From: Pegoplata infirma
Taxonomy: Eukaryota; Arthropoda; Insecta; Diptera; Anthomyiidae
NCBI GenBank assembly: GCA_963921195.1
Contig: OY992537.1
Location: 95,438,736-95,502,735 of the forward strand
Direction: 5' to 3'
DNA length: 64,000 bases
Position numbers and translations under genes: made by a program. How positions within the stretch are numbered: the first letter of the stretch is position 1; each line of letters starts with the position of its first letter. Under the pieces are notes generated by a model. It saw only the letters and a program-made list of their open reading frames with translations. It was not told the origin of the DNA and searched no databases. Positions 32,440 to 42,820 of the stretch are shown one piece after another.

Positions 32440-35400
32440 TTTTTCTATAAGCAAATGACTCAAAATCTGAAAATTTTTCTATAGAAAAAATGTCTCAGAA
32501 TTTCAGAATTTTTCTATAGAAAAAATTTCTCAGAATCTGAGAATTTTTCTATACAAAAAATGTCTCATAATCCAAAAATTTTTTTATAGAAAAAATGTCT
32601 CAAAATCTGAGAATTTTTCTATATAAAAAATGTCTCAGAATCTAAGAGTTTTTCTATAGAAAAAAATGTCTCAGAATCTAAGAGGTTTTCAATAGAAACA
32701 AGTATAAAAGTTAAATTCGACTTGGCCGAATCTATGAATACCCTCCACAATGCCCTTTTTAAAGGATAGTAAATTTTTTAATGTAAAAAAATAACGATTT
32801 TGATTAGAAATATTTTATTTTGAGTAAAAAACTTTTTTTTTTGTCATTTTTGTAAAAAAAAAAATAATTTACTATATTTTTTTTTTAAGTATAAAATTTT
32901 TTTCGAGTGTAAATTTTTTTTAGTGTAAAAATATTTCTGAGTGATAAAAATACTCTGTAAAGTAATTTTGTGGCTAATAATTGTTTTTAAAGCTTGTTTT
33001 TTAAAACTCGGGGTTTTCAACACGTGAATTTTAGGTGAAACCAATCTGAAATTCAGGGTTTAGCTTATAACTTTGGAACCACTGGACCAATTTGGCTGAG
33101 ATTTGAAACGAACCGGGAACGACAAATATATATGCCACACTTCAGCACTCTCAGGATTGTCGTTCGAAAGTTACCGTGTGTTTTATCTCGTAAATTCATG
33201 AAAAACCCTTGCCGAAATTCAGTCTTTTGCTCATAACTTTTGAACCACTGGACCGATTTCGCTGGATTGCAATACCAACCTAACCAGGTAAATGCTCAAC
33301 ATATGTGCCAAACTTCAGGAGCCTCCGTAAAGTCTTTCAAAAGTTAGCGTGTTTTCAACAGACAGACGGACAGACGGTTGGACGGACGGACATCGCTAGC
33401 TCGTCTTAAAATCGATCGAGAATCATGAATATATACACTTTATGGGGTCTTAGACTAATATTTCGAGGTGTTACAAACGGAATGGCAAACTTATATATAC
33501 CCTCTATCACTAGAGTGGAGGGTATAAAAATGGCTCAAAATCTGAGAAATGTAGAAAAAAAAAATTCTAGGAATATGAGAATTTTTTTATACAAAAAATG
33601 TCTCAGAATCTAAGAATTTTTTATAGAAAAATTTTTCAATTTTTCTATAGAAAAAATGTCTTGGAATCTGAGAATTTTTTTATAGAAAAAATTTCTCAGA
33701 ATCTGAGAATTTTTCTATAGAAAAAATGATTTAGAATCTGAGAATTTTTATACAAAAAATGTCTCGGAATCTGAGAATTTTTTTATAGAAAAAATGTCTC
33801 GGAATCTGAGGTTTTTTTTTTAGAAAAAATGTCTCAGAATATGAGAACTTTTCTATAGAAAAAATGTTTCAGAATCAAAAAATTTTTTCATAGAAAAATT
33901 GTCTCAGAATTTGAAAATTTGTCTATAGAAAAAATGTCTCAGAATCTTAAAATTTTTCCATAGAAAAAATGTTTTAGAATCTGAGAATTTTTCTACAAAA
34001 AAATGTCTCGGAATCTGAGAATTTTTTTATAGAAAAAATTTATCGGAATCTGAGATTTTTTTTTATAGAAAAAATGTCTCAGAATCTGAGAAGTTTTCTA
34101 TAGAAAAAATGTCTCAGAATCTAAGAATTTTTTTTAGACAAATTTTTAAATTTTTCTACAGAAAAAATGTCTTAAAATTTGAGAATTTTTCTATAGAAAA
34201 AATGTCTCAGAATCTGGGAATTTTTCTATAGAAAAAATTTCACAGAATCTGATAATTTTTCTGTAGTAAAAATTTCTCAGAATCTGATAATTTTTCTATA
34301 GAAAAAATTTCTCAGAATCTGAGAATTTTTCTATAGAAAAAATTTCTCAGAATATGAGAATTTTGCTGTAGAAAAAATTTTTTCAGAATCTGAAAATTTT
34401 TCTTTAGAAAAAATATCTCAGAATCTAAAAATGTTTCTATAAAAAAAAGTCTCAGAATCTAAGAATTTTTCTATAGAAAAAATTTCTTAAAATCTGAGAA
34501 TTTTTCAATAGAAAAAATGTCTCAGAAGCTGAGAATTTTTCTATATAAAAATTGTATCAGAATCTAAGAATTTTTCTATACACAACATATCTCAGAATCT
34601 GAGAATTTGTAATATAGAAAATATTTCTTAAAATCTAAAAAAATTTCCATAGAAAAAATGTCTCAGAATATTAGAAATTTTCTATAAAAAAATCTCTCAG
34701 AAGTTGACAATTTTTCTATAGAAAAAACGTCTTAGAATCTGAGAATTTTTCAATAAAAAAATTTCTTTAAATTTTTCAGAAAAAATATTTCTTTAAATTT
34801 TTCTATACAAAAATGTCTGAGAATATGAGAATTTTTCTATAGTAAAAATATCTCAGAAACTGAGAACTTTTCTATAAAAAAAAATTTCTCAAAATCTGAG
34901 AATTTTTCTACAGAGAAAATGTCTCAAAATCTGAGAATTTTTCAATAGAAAAAAATGTCTCAGAATCTGAAAATTATTCAATAGAAAAAATGTCTCAGAA
35001 TCTGAGAGTTTTTCAATAGAAAAAATGTCTCAGAATCTGAGAATTTTTCTATAGAAAAAATGTCTCAGAATCTGAGAATTTTTCTATAGAAAAAATGTCT
35101 CAGAATCTGAGAATTTTTCTATAGAAAAAATGTCTCAGAATCTGAGAATTTTTCTATAGAAAAAATGTCTCAGAATCTGAGAATTTTTCTATAGAAAAAA
35201 TGTCTCAGAATCTGAGAATTTTTCTATAGAAAAAATGTCTCAGAATCTGAGAATTTTTCTATAGAAAAAATGTCTCAGAATCTGAGAATTTTTCTATAGA
35301 AAAAATGTCTCAGAATCTGAGAATTTTTCTATAGAAAAAATGTCTCAGAATCTGAGAATTTTTCTATAGAAAAAATGTCTCAGAATCTGAGAATTTTTCT

Positions 35401-36640
35401 ATAAAAAGAACTTCTTAGAATCCTGGGAATTTTTCTATAGAAAAAATTTTCAGAATCTGAGAATTTTTCTATAGAAAAAATGTCTCAGATTCTGAGACAT
35501 TTTTCTATAGAAAAAATTTTCAGAATCTGAGAATTTTTCTATAGAAAAAATGTCTCAGATTCTGAGACATTTTTCTTATAGAATTTGAGAATTTTTCTAT
35601 AGAACATATGTCTCAGAATCTGAGAATTTTTCTATAGAAAAAATGTCTCAGAATCTGAGAATTTTTCTATAAAAAAAATGTCTCAGAATCTGAGAATTTT
35701 TCTATAGAAAAAATGTCTCAGAATCTGAGAATTTTTCAATAGAAAAAATTTTCAGAATCTGAGAATTATTCTATAGCAAAAATGTCTGAGAATTTTTCTA
35801 TAGAAAAAATATCTCAGAATCTGAGAATTTTTCTATAGAAAAAATGTCTCAGAATCTGAGAATTTTTCTATAGAAAAAATGTCTCAGAATCTGAGAATTT
35901 TTCTATAGAAAAAATGTCTCAGAATCTGAGAATTTTTCTATAGAAAAAATGTCTCAGAATCTGAGAATTTTTCTATAGAAAAAATGTCTCAGAATCTGAG
36001 AATTTTTCTATAGAAAAAATGTCTCAGAATCTGAGAATTTTTCTATAGAAAAAATGTCTCAGAATCTGAGAATTTTTCTATAGAAAAAATGTCTCAGAAT
36101 CTGAGAATTTTTCTATAGAAAAAATGTCTCAGAATCTGAGAATTTTTCTATAGAAAAAATGTCTCAGAATCTGAGAATTTTTCTATAGAAAAAATGTCTC
36201 AGAATCTGAGAATATTTTTATAGAAAAAAATTTTCAAAATCTGAGAATTTTTCGATAGAAAAAATTTCTTACAATCTGAGATTTTTTTTTTTAACGAAAT
36301 AATTTCTCAGAATCTGAATTTTTTTATAGAAAAAAATGTTTCAGAATCTGAAAAAATGTCTCAGAATCTGAGAATTTTTCTATAGAAAAAGTTTCTCAGA
36401 ATCTTAAGAATTTTTCTATAGAAAAAATTTCTCAGTATGCGAGAATTTTTCTATACAAAAAAATTCTCAAAATCGGAGAATTTTTCTAGAGAAAAAATTA
36501 CTCAAAATCTAAAAATTTTTCTATAGAAAAATATTTCAGAATTTTAGAATTGTTCTACAGATAAAATTTTTAAGAATCTGAGAATTTTTCTATAGAAAAA
36601 GTTTCTCAGAATCTCAAAATTTTTCTATAGAAAAAATTTC
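32440..36640. repeat. 35 bp satellite array
   Basis: Tandem array with a 35 bp period. The monomer combines the perfect 16 bp palindrome TTTTTCTATAGAAAAA with the near-palindrome TCTCAGAATCTGAGA. It covers about 3.4 kb without the DINE insertion, roughly 95 units. Units at about 34985-35400 and 35815-36200 are identical or nearly so, whereas units toward both ends are diverged. That pattern is expected when unequal exchange homogenises the centre. Diverged stray units occur at 25745-25875, 53760-53890 and 56640-56760. The repeats are contiguous, without spacers. No reading frame is maintained. Confidence 0.92.
32698..33527 (+). mobile_element. Full-length DINE-1-like element (family B) inside the satellite
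   Basis: It begins ACAAGTATAAAAGTTAAATT, CGACTTGGCCGAATC, and passes through CAGACGGTTGGACGGACGGA and GGGGTCTTAGACTAATATTT. It ends at the hairpin ACCCTCTATCACTAGAGTGG/AGGGTATAAAAA. Satellite monomers continue directly on both sides (AATAGAAA before, CTCAAAATCTGAG after), so it inserted into an existing array. Confidence 0.85.
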
Positions 36641-36718
36641 TTAGAATGAAGTTTCGAACAAATTAAAAAAAAATCGCTTTACCTAGGCCCGGGCCCCTAC
36701 CCTCAGTATACGTCCATG

Positions 36719-37435
36719 TATATGTGTGTATAGTCAGTGCAGCACACATCCATCGTCTTCTTCTTCAGCTTTAAAGAGTTAGTGGACATCTTTTTGCTAA
36801 TGTTGGATAGTTTGGTTTAGTCTTGTTATATTTTGACCAATTCGCATCTACAGAAATTTTTTGTTGCTGTTAAAGTTTCTTAAAAAAATTTTTATTTTTT
36901 TAAGTTTTTTTGTATTTAAAAGATTTAAACGAGTTTTGACTGTTTTGTGTTTATTTACTTCTCGCGTTTCTTTAGTTTGTTTTTTTTATTGTGATTTCTA
37001 TGCCTTTTGGTTTCTTTACTTCTTGTTAGTCTTTGGGGGATTTTTTCGTTTTAGTTTTTCTGACCAAAAAAAAAGTCGATGTATGAAATAAAAACGGGTT
37101 ATTTTGGTCTACTGTTAGTTTTTAGCAACTTTTTTTCGTTATTTTTTTTCTATTTTTAGCTGTGGAAAAATTTCATTAGAAAATGTGTTGCTTGATTTTT
37201 TTGTAATAAATATTTTCAAATGATTTTGTTTAGGAAATTAACTGAATTGATTAACATTTTTTTTTAATTTGTTGCAGAAATGAAGTTTTTTTTTTGAAAA
37301 TTTTAATTAGAAAAACTCAATTTAAGTTTTTTTAAATTAAATTTAAACTATTGTATGTTGATATATTTCCAGCAACATGTTGCTTTATGTATACTGTTAT
37401 GATGCTAGCAACATGGAAACTTTATATGTTTACAA
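36719..37435. other. T-rich DNA with one AGCAACATGTTGCT motif
   Basis: No gene recognised. An open frame at 36861-37091 is composed of T-rich codons and shows no domain. At 37371-37386 there is CAGCAACATGTTGCTT, and near 37403 ATGCTAGCAACATGG, isolated copies of the palindrome abundant in 1-9 kb. Confidence 0.5.
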
Positions 37436-37439
37436 ATAG

Positions 37440-37985
37440 CTTGCTTAAGATTCTTTTCACCCAAGTCCGAAGACTATTGAAAATCCGAAAAATCCATGTC
37501 CATGTTTTACACACGCAGTGAAGAAAAAATTGCGACAACCATAATGAAGGGGCAACATAGCATGACTCATAACTTTATCATAACATGATTGTAGCGATCA
37601 TATTATAATCTTAGCTGATCATAGTATGATAAAAAATTATAATTTTTTAATTGTTGATAATCATAGTATTATTGTCACAATCATATATATGATCAAATTT
37701 ATCAACCATGCTATGTTGCCCCTCCATTATGGGTGATTTGGTGTGCTGCAATCATGTTCCAATCATGTTTCTTTTCTGTGTGTATACAAACGTCCCTTTC
37801 AGATTTGGCTTAAATGACTCTGTTAAGTGATATTCAGTTCAAATTTGATTTATGAGTGATTTCTACACTAATTAGAGATCTAACAAAAAATAGATCCAAT
37901 CGGTCCATGTTTTGACTTGGGATCCCTTTTTCAAAAAATACTTTTGTAGGGTATTATATGTTCGGTCTTGACCGACTATAATTTA
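37440..37985 (-). mobile_element. DINE-1-like terminal piece (family A), split by a MITE
   Basis: The right part (GAGATCTAACAAAAAATAGA, TCCATGTTTTGACTTGGGAT, GGTCTTGACCGACTATAATT) matches the family A terminus in reverse. The left part is a short remnant (AATCCATGTCCATGTTTTA). The TA-flanked element at 37510-37782 lies between. Confidence 0.6.
37510..37782. mobile_element. TA-flanked palindromic MITE
   Basis: A 273 bp element with ends CACACGCAGTGAAGAAA and its complement TTTCTTTTCTGTGTG, flanked by TA at 37508-37509 and 37783-37784. The interior shows GGGGCAACATAGCATG against CATGCTATGTTGCCCC, a second pair of inverted words. No ORF. It is Tc1/mariner-type by its duplication. Confidence 0.7.
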
Positions 37986-38909
37986 TTTAAAAGGACGAAT
38001 TCATGGATTCGTCTTTTTCGAACTTAACTTTTGTTTTCGTTTATTAGAGCTTTTCAATTTACTCACCCTAAAATTATTCTTGTGGGTCATAGTTTCAACC
38101 TAACATAACATTATCCTGATATATTCATCACAATATATTTCATTCTGCAGGATTATACTCGTTATTTGTATAAATACATTTATACATGCAATTAGGTAAA
38201 TACAATTAAAAAATGAAAACCTAAGTACATCCAACATTCAAACATTTCTAATCCCCCAACAAAATGTCACTTAAACACAGGATTATAAACATTAATACAA
38301 TTGTAGCTTAGGCTCAGGTAACAAATTCATTATATTCCTGGTAAATTGAGTAACATAAAACCCAATTTGAAAACTAAATTGTATTTTTCAGAGGATTTTC
38401 TAAAATCCTAAATTAAGTACTCACACAATATAACAAGACTAAATATGGGAACATTTAAGAAATAAATTGAAAATAAACAGGATTAAGAATTAGGTAAAAT
38501 AACAAAATAAAACTTCGTTAATGTGTGACAAAATCACATGGCATAATAAAATAAAAAAACAAAGATTGAAATTAGTATTGAATGAAATTTTATTAGTTTA
38601 GTCATATTAAAGGTATTTCTTAATAATGTCACGTAGATAGACACTTTATTCATTACACTAGACGGCAATAAACCTTAACACGTAAAAAATTTCGACTTGG
38701 CCGAATTCATTTTCAATAGCGTCGAGTTAGGAATAGTTGACTTTTTAACACAAAACAAGTAGAGCTCAATTCAACCGTCGACTTGACCTCACCCCCTCAA
38801 AATTTAATGAAATTCAGTGTCAGAGTTTCGCTTTAACAAAAAAGAGATTGTGGCAATTTTTTGGGCTTCTGGTCATTCCAGTATTCGAGATATGGGGTCT
38901 TGAAAATTG
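37986..38909. other. AT-rich DNA with no recognised gene
   Basis: No gene or RNA recognised. At 38680-38710, TTTCGACTTGGCCGAATTCA resembles the ACAAGT end of DINE family B and may be a short relic. Confidence 0.5.
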
Positions 38910-39305
38910 CACTAAGAAAATTATGTCATTAACTGTTTGTAGGTTATTTTAAAAAGTAATCAGTAAAGTCATTTTAAAAGAAAAATCACTTATTTTATAA
39001 AGGATTTAATTTTTTTACTGTTTCTGTAGTTTAAAAAAAATAATTTACTGTATTAAAAACGAATTTTCTGTTAATTTTAATTTCGGCAGTAAAAAATTTC
39101 TTCTATAGTTTTACTGTTTTTCAATACAAAATAACTGAATATTCACTAGTTTTTTAATGTTTTGGTTAGTCATTAAATTAACATTTAAAATTGACTGTAA
39201 TGTGTTTTTATTTTAAATGAAAAAACAGTGGAATGGTTTTTAAATAAAATTTCATTTGTTTTAAGTGAATATTCACTGGAATTTACCTACATAATTCTTT
39301 GAGTG
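38910..39305. mobile_element. CACTM-ended MITE, relative of 22534-23342
   Basis: It starts CACTAAGAAAATTATGTCAT then AACTGTTTGTAGGTTATTTT, and ends CCTACATAATTCTTTGAGTG. The order of words matches the element at 22534-23342, which is longer because it holds a tRNA-like insert and a tandem repeat. No target duplication fixed. Confidence 0.6.
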
Positions 39306-39560
39306 TGGGAAAATCGTATATATTTGACAATAGTGTTCTGACATAAATAAATATATCTCAAAAGGTAACAGTGATACAGGTCTCATTCAGGTTTGAAAAA
39401 ATAGGCAATGAGACAGCCTTTATTTTTTCCAAGATTTTTTGTGGAAAAAGGTGAAAGGTCATTGTGTTAACCTTAATTTTTAGAGAGCTTTATCTCAAAA
39501 ATCGATATTTTAAAATTTTGCAAAAAATATATATTATAAAGAATTGCCTATACTAATTAA

Positions 39561-40101
39561 TAGGGATGAGATTTTCATGCACTAAAGAATCGAAAATATG
39601 CGCTTAAAATATGCGCTACAAAATATCAAAATATGCACTAAAAAACCTAAAAATATGCAATAAAAAATAAAATTCGCGTAATAAAAATCTCGTTTTCATA
39701 GGAAAAACTTCTTAAAAAGGAAAAAGTAACGCCGGGTTTAAATAGTAACATTTAAAACTATAAGCAAGATTTTTTAGAACTTAAGACAATCTATAAAAAA
39801 AAATTAAAGAAAAAAAATAATTTTTCAAAATAAATTTTTGAAATTTAAAATAGTTTTTGAAAAAATAAATTTCAATTTTTGTTTTTGCTAATTTATGCAC
39901 TTAAAAGTTGAAAATATGCACAAAATATGCATTTAAAACCAAAATATGCAAAAATATGCATTTTCACCAAAATATGCAAAAATATGCAAAAACAAATCGA
40001 TGCCATTTTAACGCAAATTCCTTGCTTCGGAAAGATAATTGGTCGATATCGTTTTTAGACAATCGACAAAAACATGCATTTGCATGGAAATCTCATCCCT
40101 A
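39561..40101. mobile_element. hAT-like MITE with TAGGGATGAGATTT ends
   Basis: A 541 bp element. The ends TAGGGATGAGATTTTCATGC and the complement of the right end (TAGGGATGAGATTTCCATGC) are inverted repeats. The flanks CTAATTAA and GTAATTAG are an 8 bp duplication with two changes. The interior is packed with AAATATGCA words. The 64-codon open frame at 39908-40102 is built from these words and is not a gene. Confidence 0.7.
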
Positions 40102-40153
40102 GTAATTAGCATCGAAAAATTAATAGAAACCGAACTGTCAGATCCCAGACTCA
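40102..40153 (-). mobile_element. Remnant of the hAT-like element seen at 47331-49160
   Basis: GCATCGAAAAATTAATAGAA and CGAACTGTCAGATCCCAGAC are the reverse complement of TGGGATCTGACAGTTCGTAT...TTTTCGATG at 47606-47635. It is only about 50 bp long and lies between two other insertions. Confidence 0.6.
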
Positions 40154-40868
40154 CCCAGTTGGCAACGTCCTCGAGCCATCCTCAGTGACGGAGCGGTGAC
40201 ATGTCAGAGTCACCGCTGACATACACAAGACATCTCTATGTACTGGGTTGAGGACAGTTTCATACAAATTTTCAAAATTTCCTCACTCAAAGTCAGCAGT
40301 GGTCAGGGCTGACCTTCTGGGGACATGTCACCTAAGACTTCTTTGGGGAAATGTCTGACGTAGGTCATGCGAAAATACAAAAAAATTTCGTATTTCCTTT
40401 AGTTTTTACTTTTATCCATTTTCCTTTATAAATTATCTTTCTCATATTTAGAAAAAACTTTTCGACTTTTTTAGTCCCAACTGGATTTGAACCTGGAACC
40501 TCCAGTTTATTAGTCCCACACCTTACTACTTGTTCCAAACTTTATTTTGAAAATTGTTTGTCTATTTATTACTTTTATTCTACTTGTTAGATTTTGAATT
40601 TATTTTAAATAAATTGATAATATTGCCATTTTTTTCTTGGAAATTGAAGAGTTGCCCAGATTTTAACTTTTAATTTAATATACTGCTATTCTGGAGACAT
40701 TTCCTTTTAGCCGTCTTAGAGGAATTGTCCACACTATTAAAGCAAACATTCAGTACTGACAATGTAAGGACATGTCATCAAGGATTACCTATGATTTGTC
40801 AGAACCTGAAGACATTTCCTCAAGGATTCACTGTGGAAATTTCCTCAGTGACACATTTTCCAACTGGG
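40154..40868. mobile_element. CCCAGTTGG-ended element with a tRNA-like insert
   Basis: The ends CCCAGTTGGCAACG and the complement of CATTTTCCAACTGGG form short inverted repeats, about 715 bp apart. Subterminal CTCAGTGAC and GACATTTCC words recur at both ends. The left side is GC-richer than the neighbourhood. The target duplication is obscured because another MITE begins at 40871. Confidence 0.55.
40478..40550 (-). ncRNA. tRNA-like sequence, minus strand
   Basis: On the minus strand GGTTCAAATCC (complement of 40483-40493) matches the B box with one change. It sits in a good T arm (CCAGGTTCAAATCCAGT). Upstream, GGGACTAATAAACTGGAGG has a loop CTAATAA like tRNA-Ile(AAT). The A box and acceptor stem are poor. 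Probably a tRNA pseudogene or SINE head. Confidence 0.35.
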
Positions 40869-40870
40869 CA

Positions 40871-41227
40871 CCCTAGTAAAAGTATTATGCTAATTTTACT
40901 AAATAGATCTAATTTGATCCGTAAAATGGTTGTATTAAATAATATCTAATTGTATTACTTTAGATCAAAAAATATAAAAATTGATACAATTTGATCCTGA
41001 ATTTGGTCAAATCTAATTATATCAAATTGATCTTATAATATCTATTTGTATACAATTTGATGAGCAAAACCAAAAAACGAATCTAATCACATATGGAGCA
41101 ATATCTAACCATATAAAGTGTATCAAAATGATAGATATAATTTTATATAGCTTTATACGGAAGCATATTAACTCATACAAGATTGTATCAAATTAAATAT
41201 GATTATATCAGAAAATTTTTACTCGGG
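40871..41227. mobile_element. CCCKAGTAAAAA-ended MITE, copy 1
   Basis: A 357 bp element with ends CCCTAGTAAAAGTATTATGC and GAAAATTTTTACTCGGG. The whole sequence is the reverse complement of 56260-56625, with ATCTAATTTGATC-type words throughout. Flanks here do not show a clean TA. Confidence 0.75.
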
Positions 41228-41614
41228 ACAATAAAATTTACAAGGAGGTTTCGTAACCTTAATAGATTTTTTGCTACCTCCTATTTTACGAAAATTCCTA
41301 GTAGTTTTACAAGCTTTTTAACAATAATTTTGTAATTTAACAAGCTTTTTACCAATAAAATTGTAAATTTACAGTTTTTTTGGCACAGTTAAAATTACAA
41401 GGAATGCTCGTGAATTTAGTAGATTTTTTTTTGTAAAATTATCTTGGAAATTTGTAAAATAACAAAAAAAAAATTGTAAAATATAAAAAAAAAATGTAAA
41501 TTTCGATCCAAATTTGTTTGTTAAAAAACAAGGAAAACTGTCAAATATTGGTAAAATGGGATGACGAGACTTTTCCTAGTAATTTGACAAAGTTTTTTTT
41601 TGTGTGAAGTAAAA
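41228..41614. mobile_element. Fragment of a CACACAAAAAAAA-ended repeat
   Basis: Its right end (GACAAAGTTTTTTTTTGTGT) and the preceding AACAAGGAAAACTGTCAAAT and TTTCGATCCAAATTTGTTTG are the reverse complement of the repeat starting at 63881. The left part has ACAAGGAGGTTTCGTAACC and repeated TTTTACAAGC words. Confidence 0.5.
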
Positions 41615-41655
41615 ACAAAAAAAAGACCAGGCTTAACGTGAGCAATTTATAAACA

Positions 41656-42240
41656 CCCGAGTAAAAATAATTTAATATGATCTAATATACTTTTATATAG
41701 TCATATTATTTCATATATGAAAATTTATGTTTTATATAAAATTTTATATGCCTCCATTATTTTTCCATATTTTTTTATTTTTCTAAATTTTTTTCAAGCA
41801 CAACTTTTTTATCACGAATATTTTCTAAGTGAATCCATTTTTTAAATTTTTTCCAAGTTTTTTTTCAAGGACCATTTTTTTCATCGCAAATATTTTTAAA
41901 TGTTTCATATAAAATTTTACATGACTCCATTTTTAAAATTTTTCTAAGTTTTTTTCAACCACAATTTATTTTTATTATTCTAATTTTTCCACTTTCTATT
42001 AAAAACTAAAAAAATATCCGTTTTATAAAATTGTATAAATTTTAATATAATTGGATATAATTTTATATCATTGGATTAGACCAAAACTCGTTTCAAAGTC
42101 GATATAAAGTTATATAAACTGATATTATTAGATAATATTCGATCAAATCTTATCAAACCATTTTTCGTATAAGATTATATAAAAATAGACACGAGCCCAT
42201 ATTAAATTATATATTGCGTCATAGAATTTTTTTACTCGGG
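41656..42240. mobile_element. CCCGAGTAAAAA-ended MITE, second type
   Basis: A 585 bp element with ends CCCGAGTAAAAATAATTTAA and GAATTTTTTTACTCGGG. It has the same terminal dozen bases as 40871-41227 and 56260-56625 but a different interior rich in TATATAATTTTATAT words. Likely cross-mobilised by the same transposase, by inference. Confidence 0.65.
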
Positions 42241-42317
42241 CAGCTATAAACATATAAATACGCAATATTTTTTAATTCTGTTTTTTTTATTTGAAATATG
42301 AATTATTGTAATATTGT

Positions 42318-42675
42318 TAAAATTTTCTAACACAAAATTTGGTCAACAAGAATTGCCAGGGTTGCCACTTAATTGGATAATTCTTCTTTTAAAAGGCAAA
42401 ATCGGCTGCAGTTGTACAGCAAAAACTATTAAATTCTTTAGTACTCACCGTGGCCATTTTTTTTTTAGAAAAATATTGATTTTTGTTGAAATTATGCTAA
42501 TATATACATAAAAAATTAAAAAATTAACTTTTCTTTTCTCATAAAAAACATAGTTAGGTCAAAATTTCAAAAAATGACCACGATAAGTTCTAGACAATTT
42601 AATAATCTACAAATTTAGTACAATTTAGTGGCGATTTCAGTTCACTAAATTTTGTGTTACAAAATTTTAAAAATA
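42318..42675. mobile_element. Small inverted-repeat element
   Basis: The left arm AAAATTTTCTAACACAAAAT then TTGGTCAAC pairs with the right arm, whose complement reads AAAATTTTGTAACACAAAAT then TTAGTGAAC. The pairing continues weakly into GTTGCCACTTAATTG. Arms of about 60 bp. No target duplication called. Confidence 0.5.
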
Positions 42676-42820
42676 TTACAATAATTTGTCTTTCAAATAA
42701 AAAAACCGAAGTTAAATATATTGAATATTTATTTTTTTATAGCTGTTTAAAAAAATCACATGAAAAAAAATTGAGTAAGTTTTTAATACTATTGAGTAAA
42801 AAACTACTCAATTTCATGTA

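Larger units (their letters stand above)
32366..36718. mobile_element. Possible transposon carrying the 35 bp satellite
   Basis: The array is bracketed by CAGGGACGTTTGCAGG...GGGGGCCCAAC on the left and GGGCCCCTACCCTCAGTATA then CGTCCATG on the right. The complement of the right end (CATGGACGTATACTGAGGGT, then AGGGGCCC) resembles the left end. This suggests the ends of one old element, perhaps hAT-like. The flanking 8-mers (TATGGTTG and TATATGTG) agree only partly, so the assignment is weak. Confidence 0.4.

Noticed and set aside
32440..36640. CRISPR-like array of 35 bp repeats
   Set aside because: The repeats are contiguous with no unique spacers, and the sequence is an insect-type genome full of transposons. 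It is a satellite.
36861..37091. Phe-rich 76-codon open frame as a membrane protein
   Set aside because: Product of a T-rich stretch with no domain or conserved neighbour.
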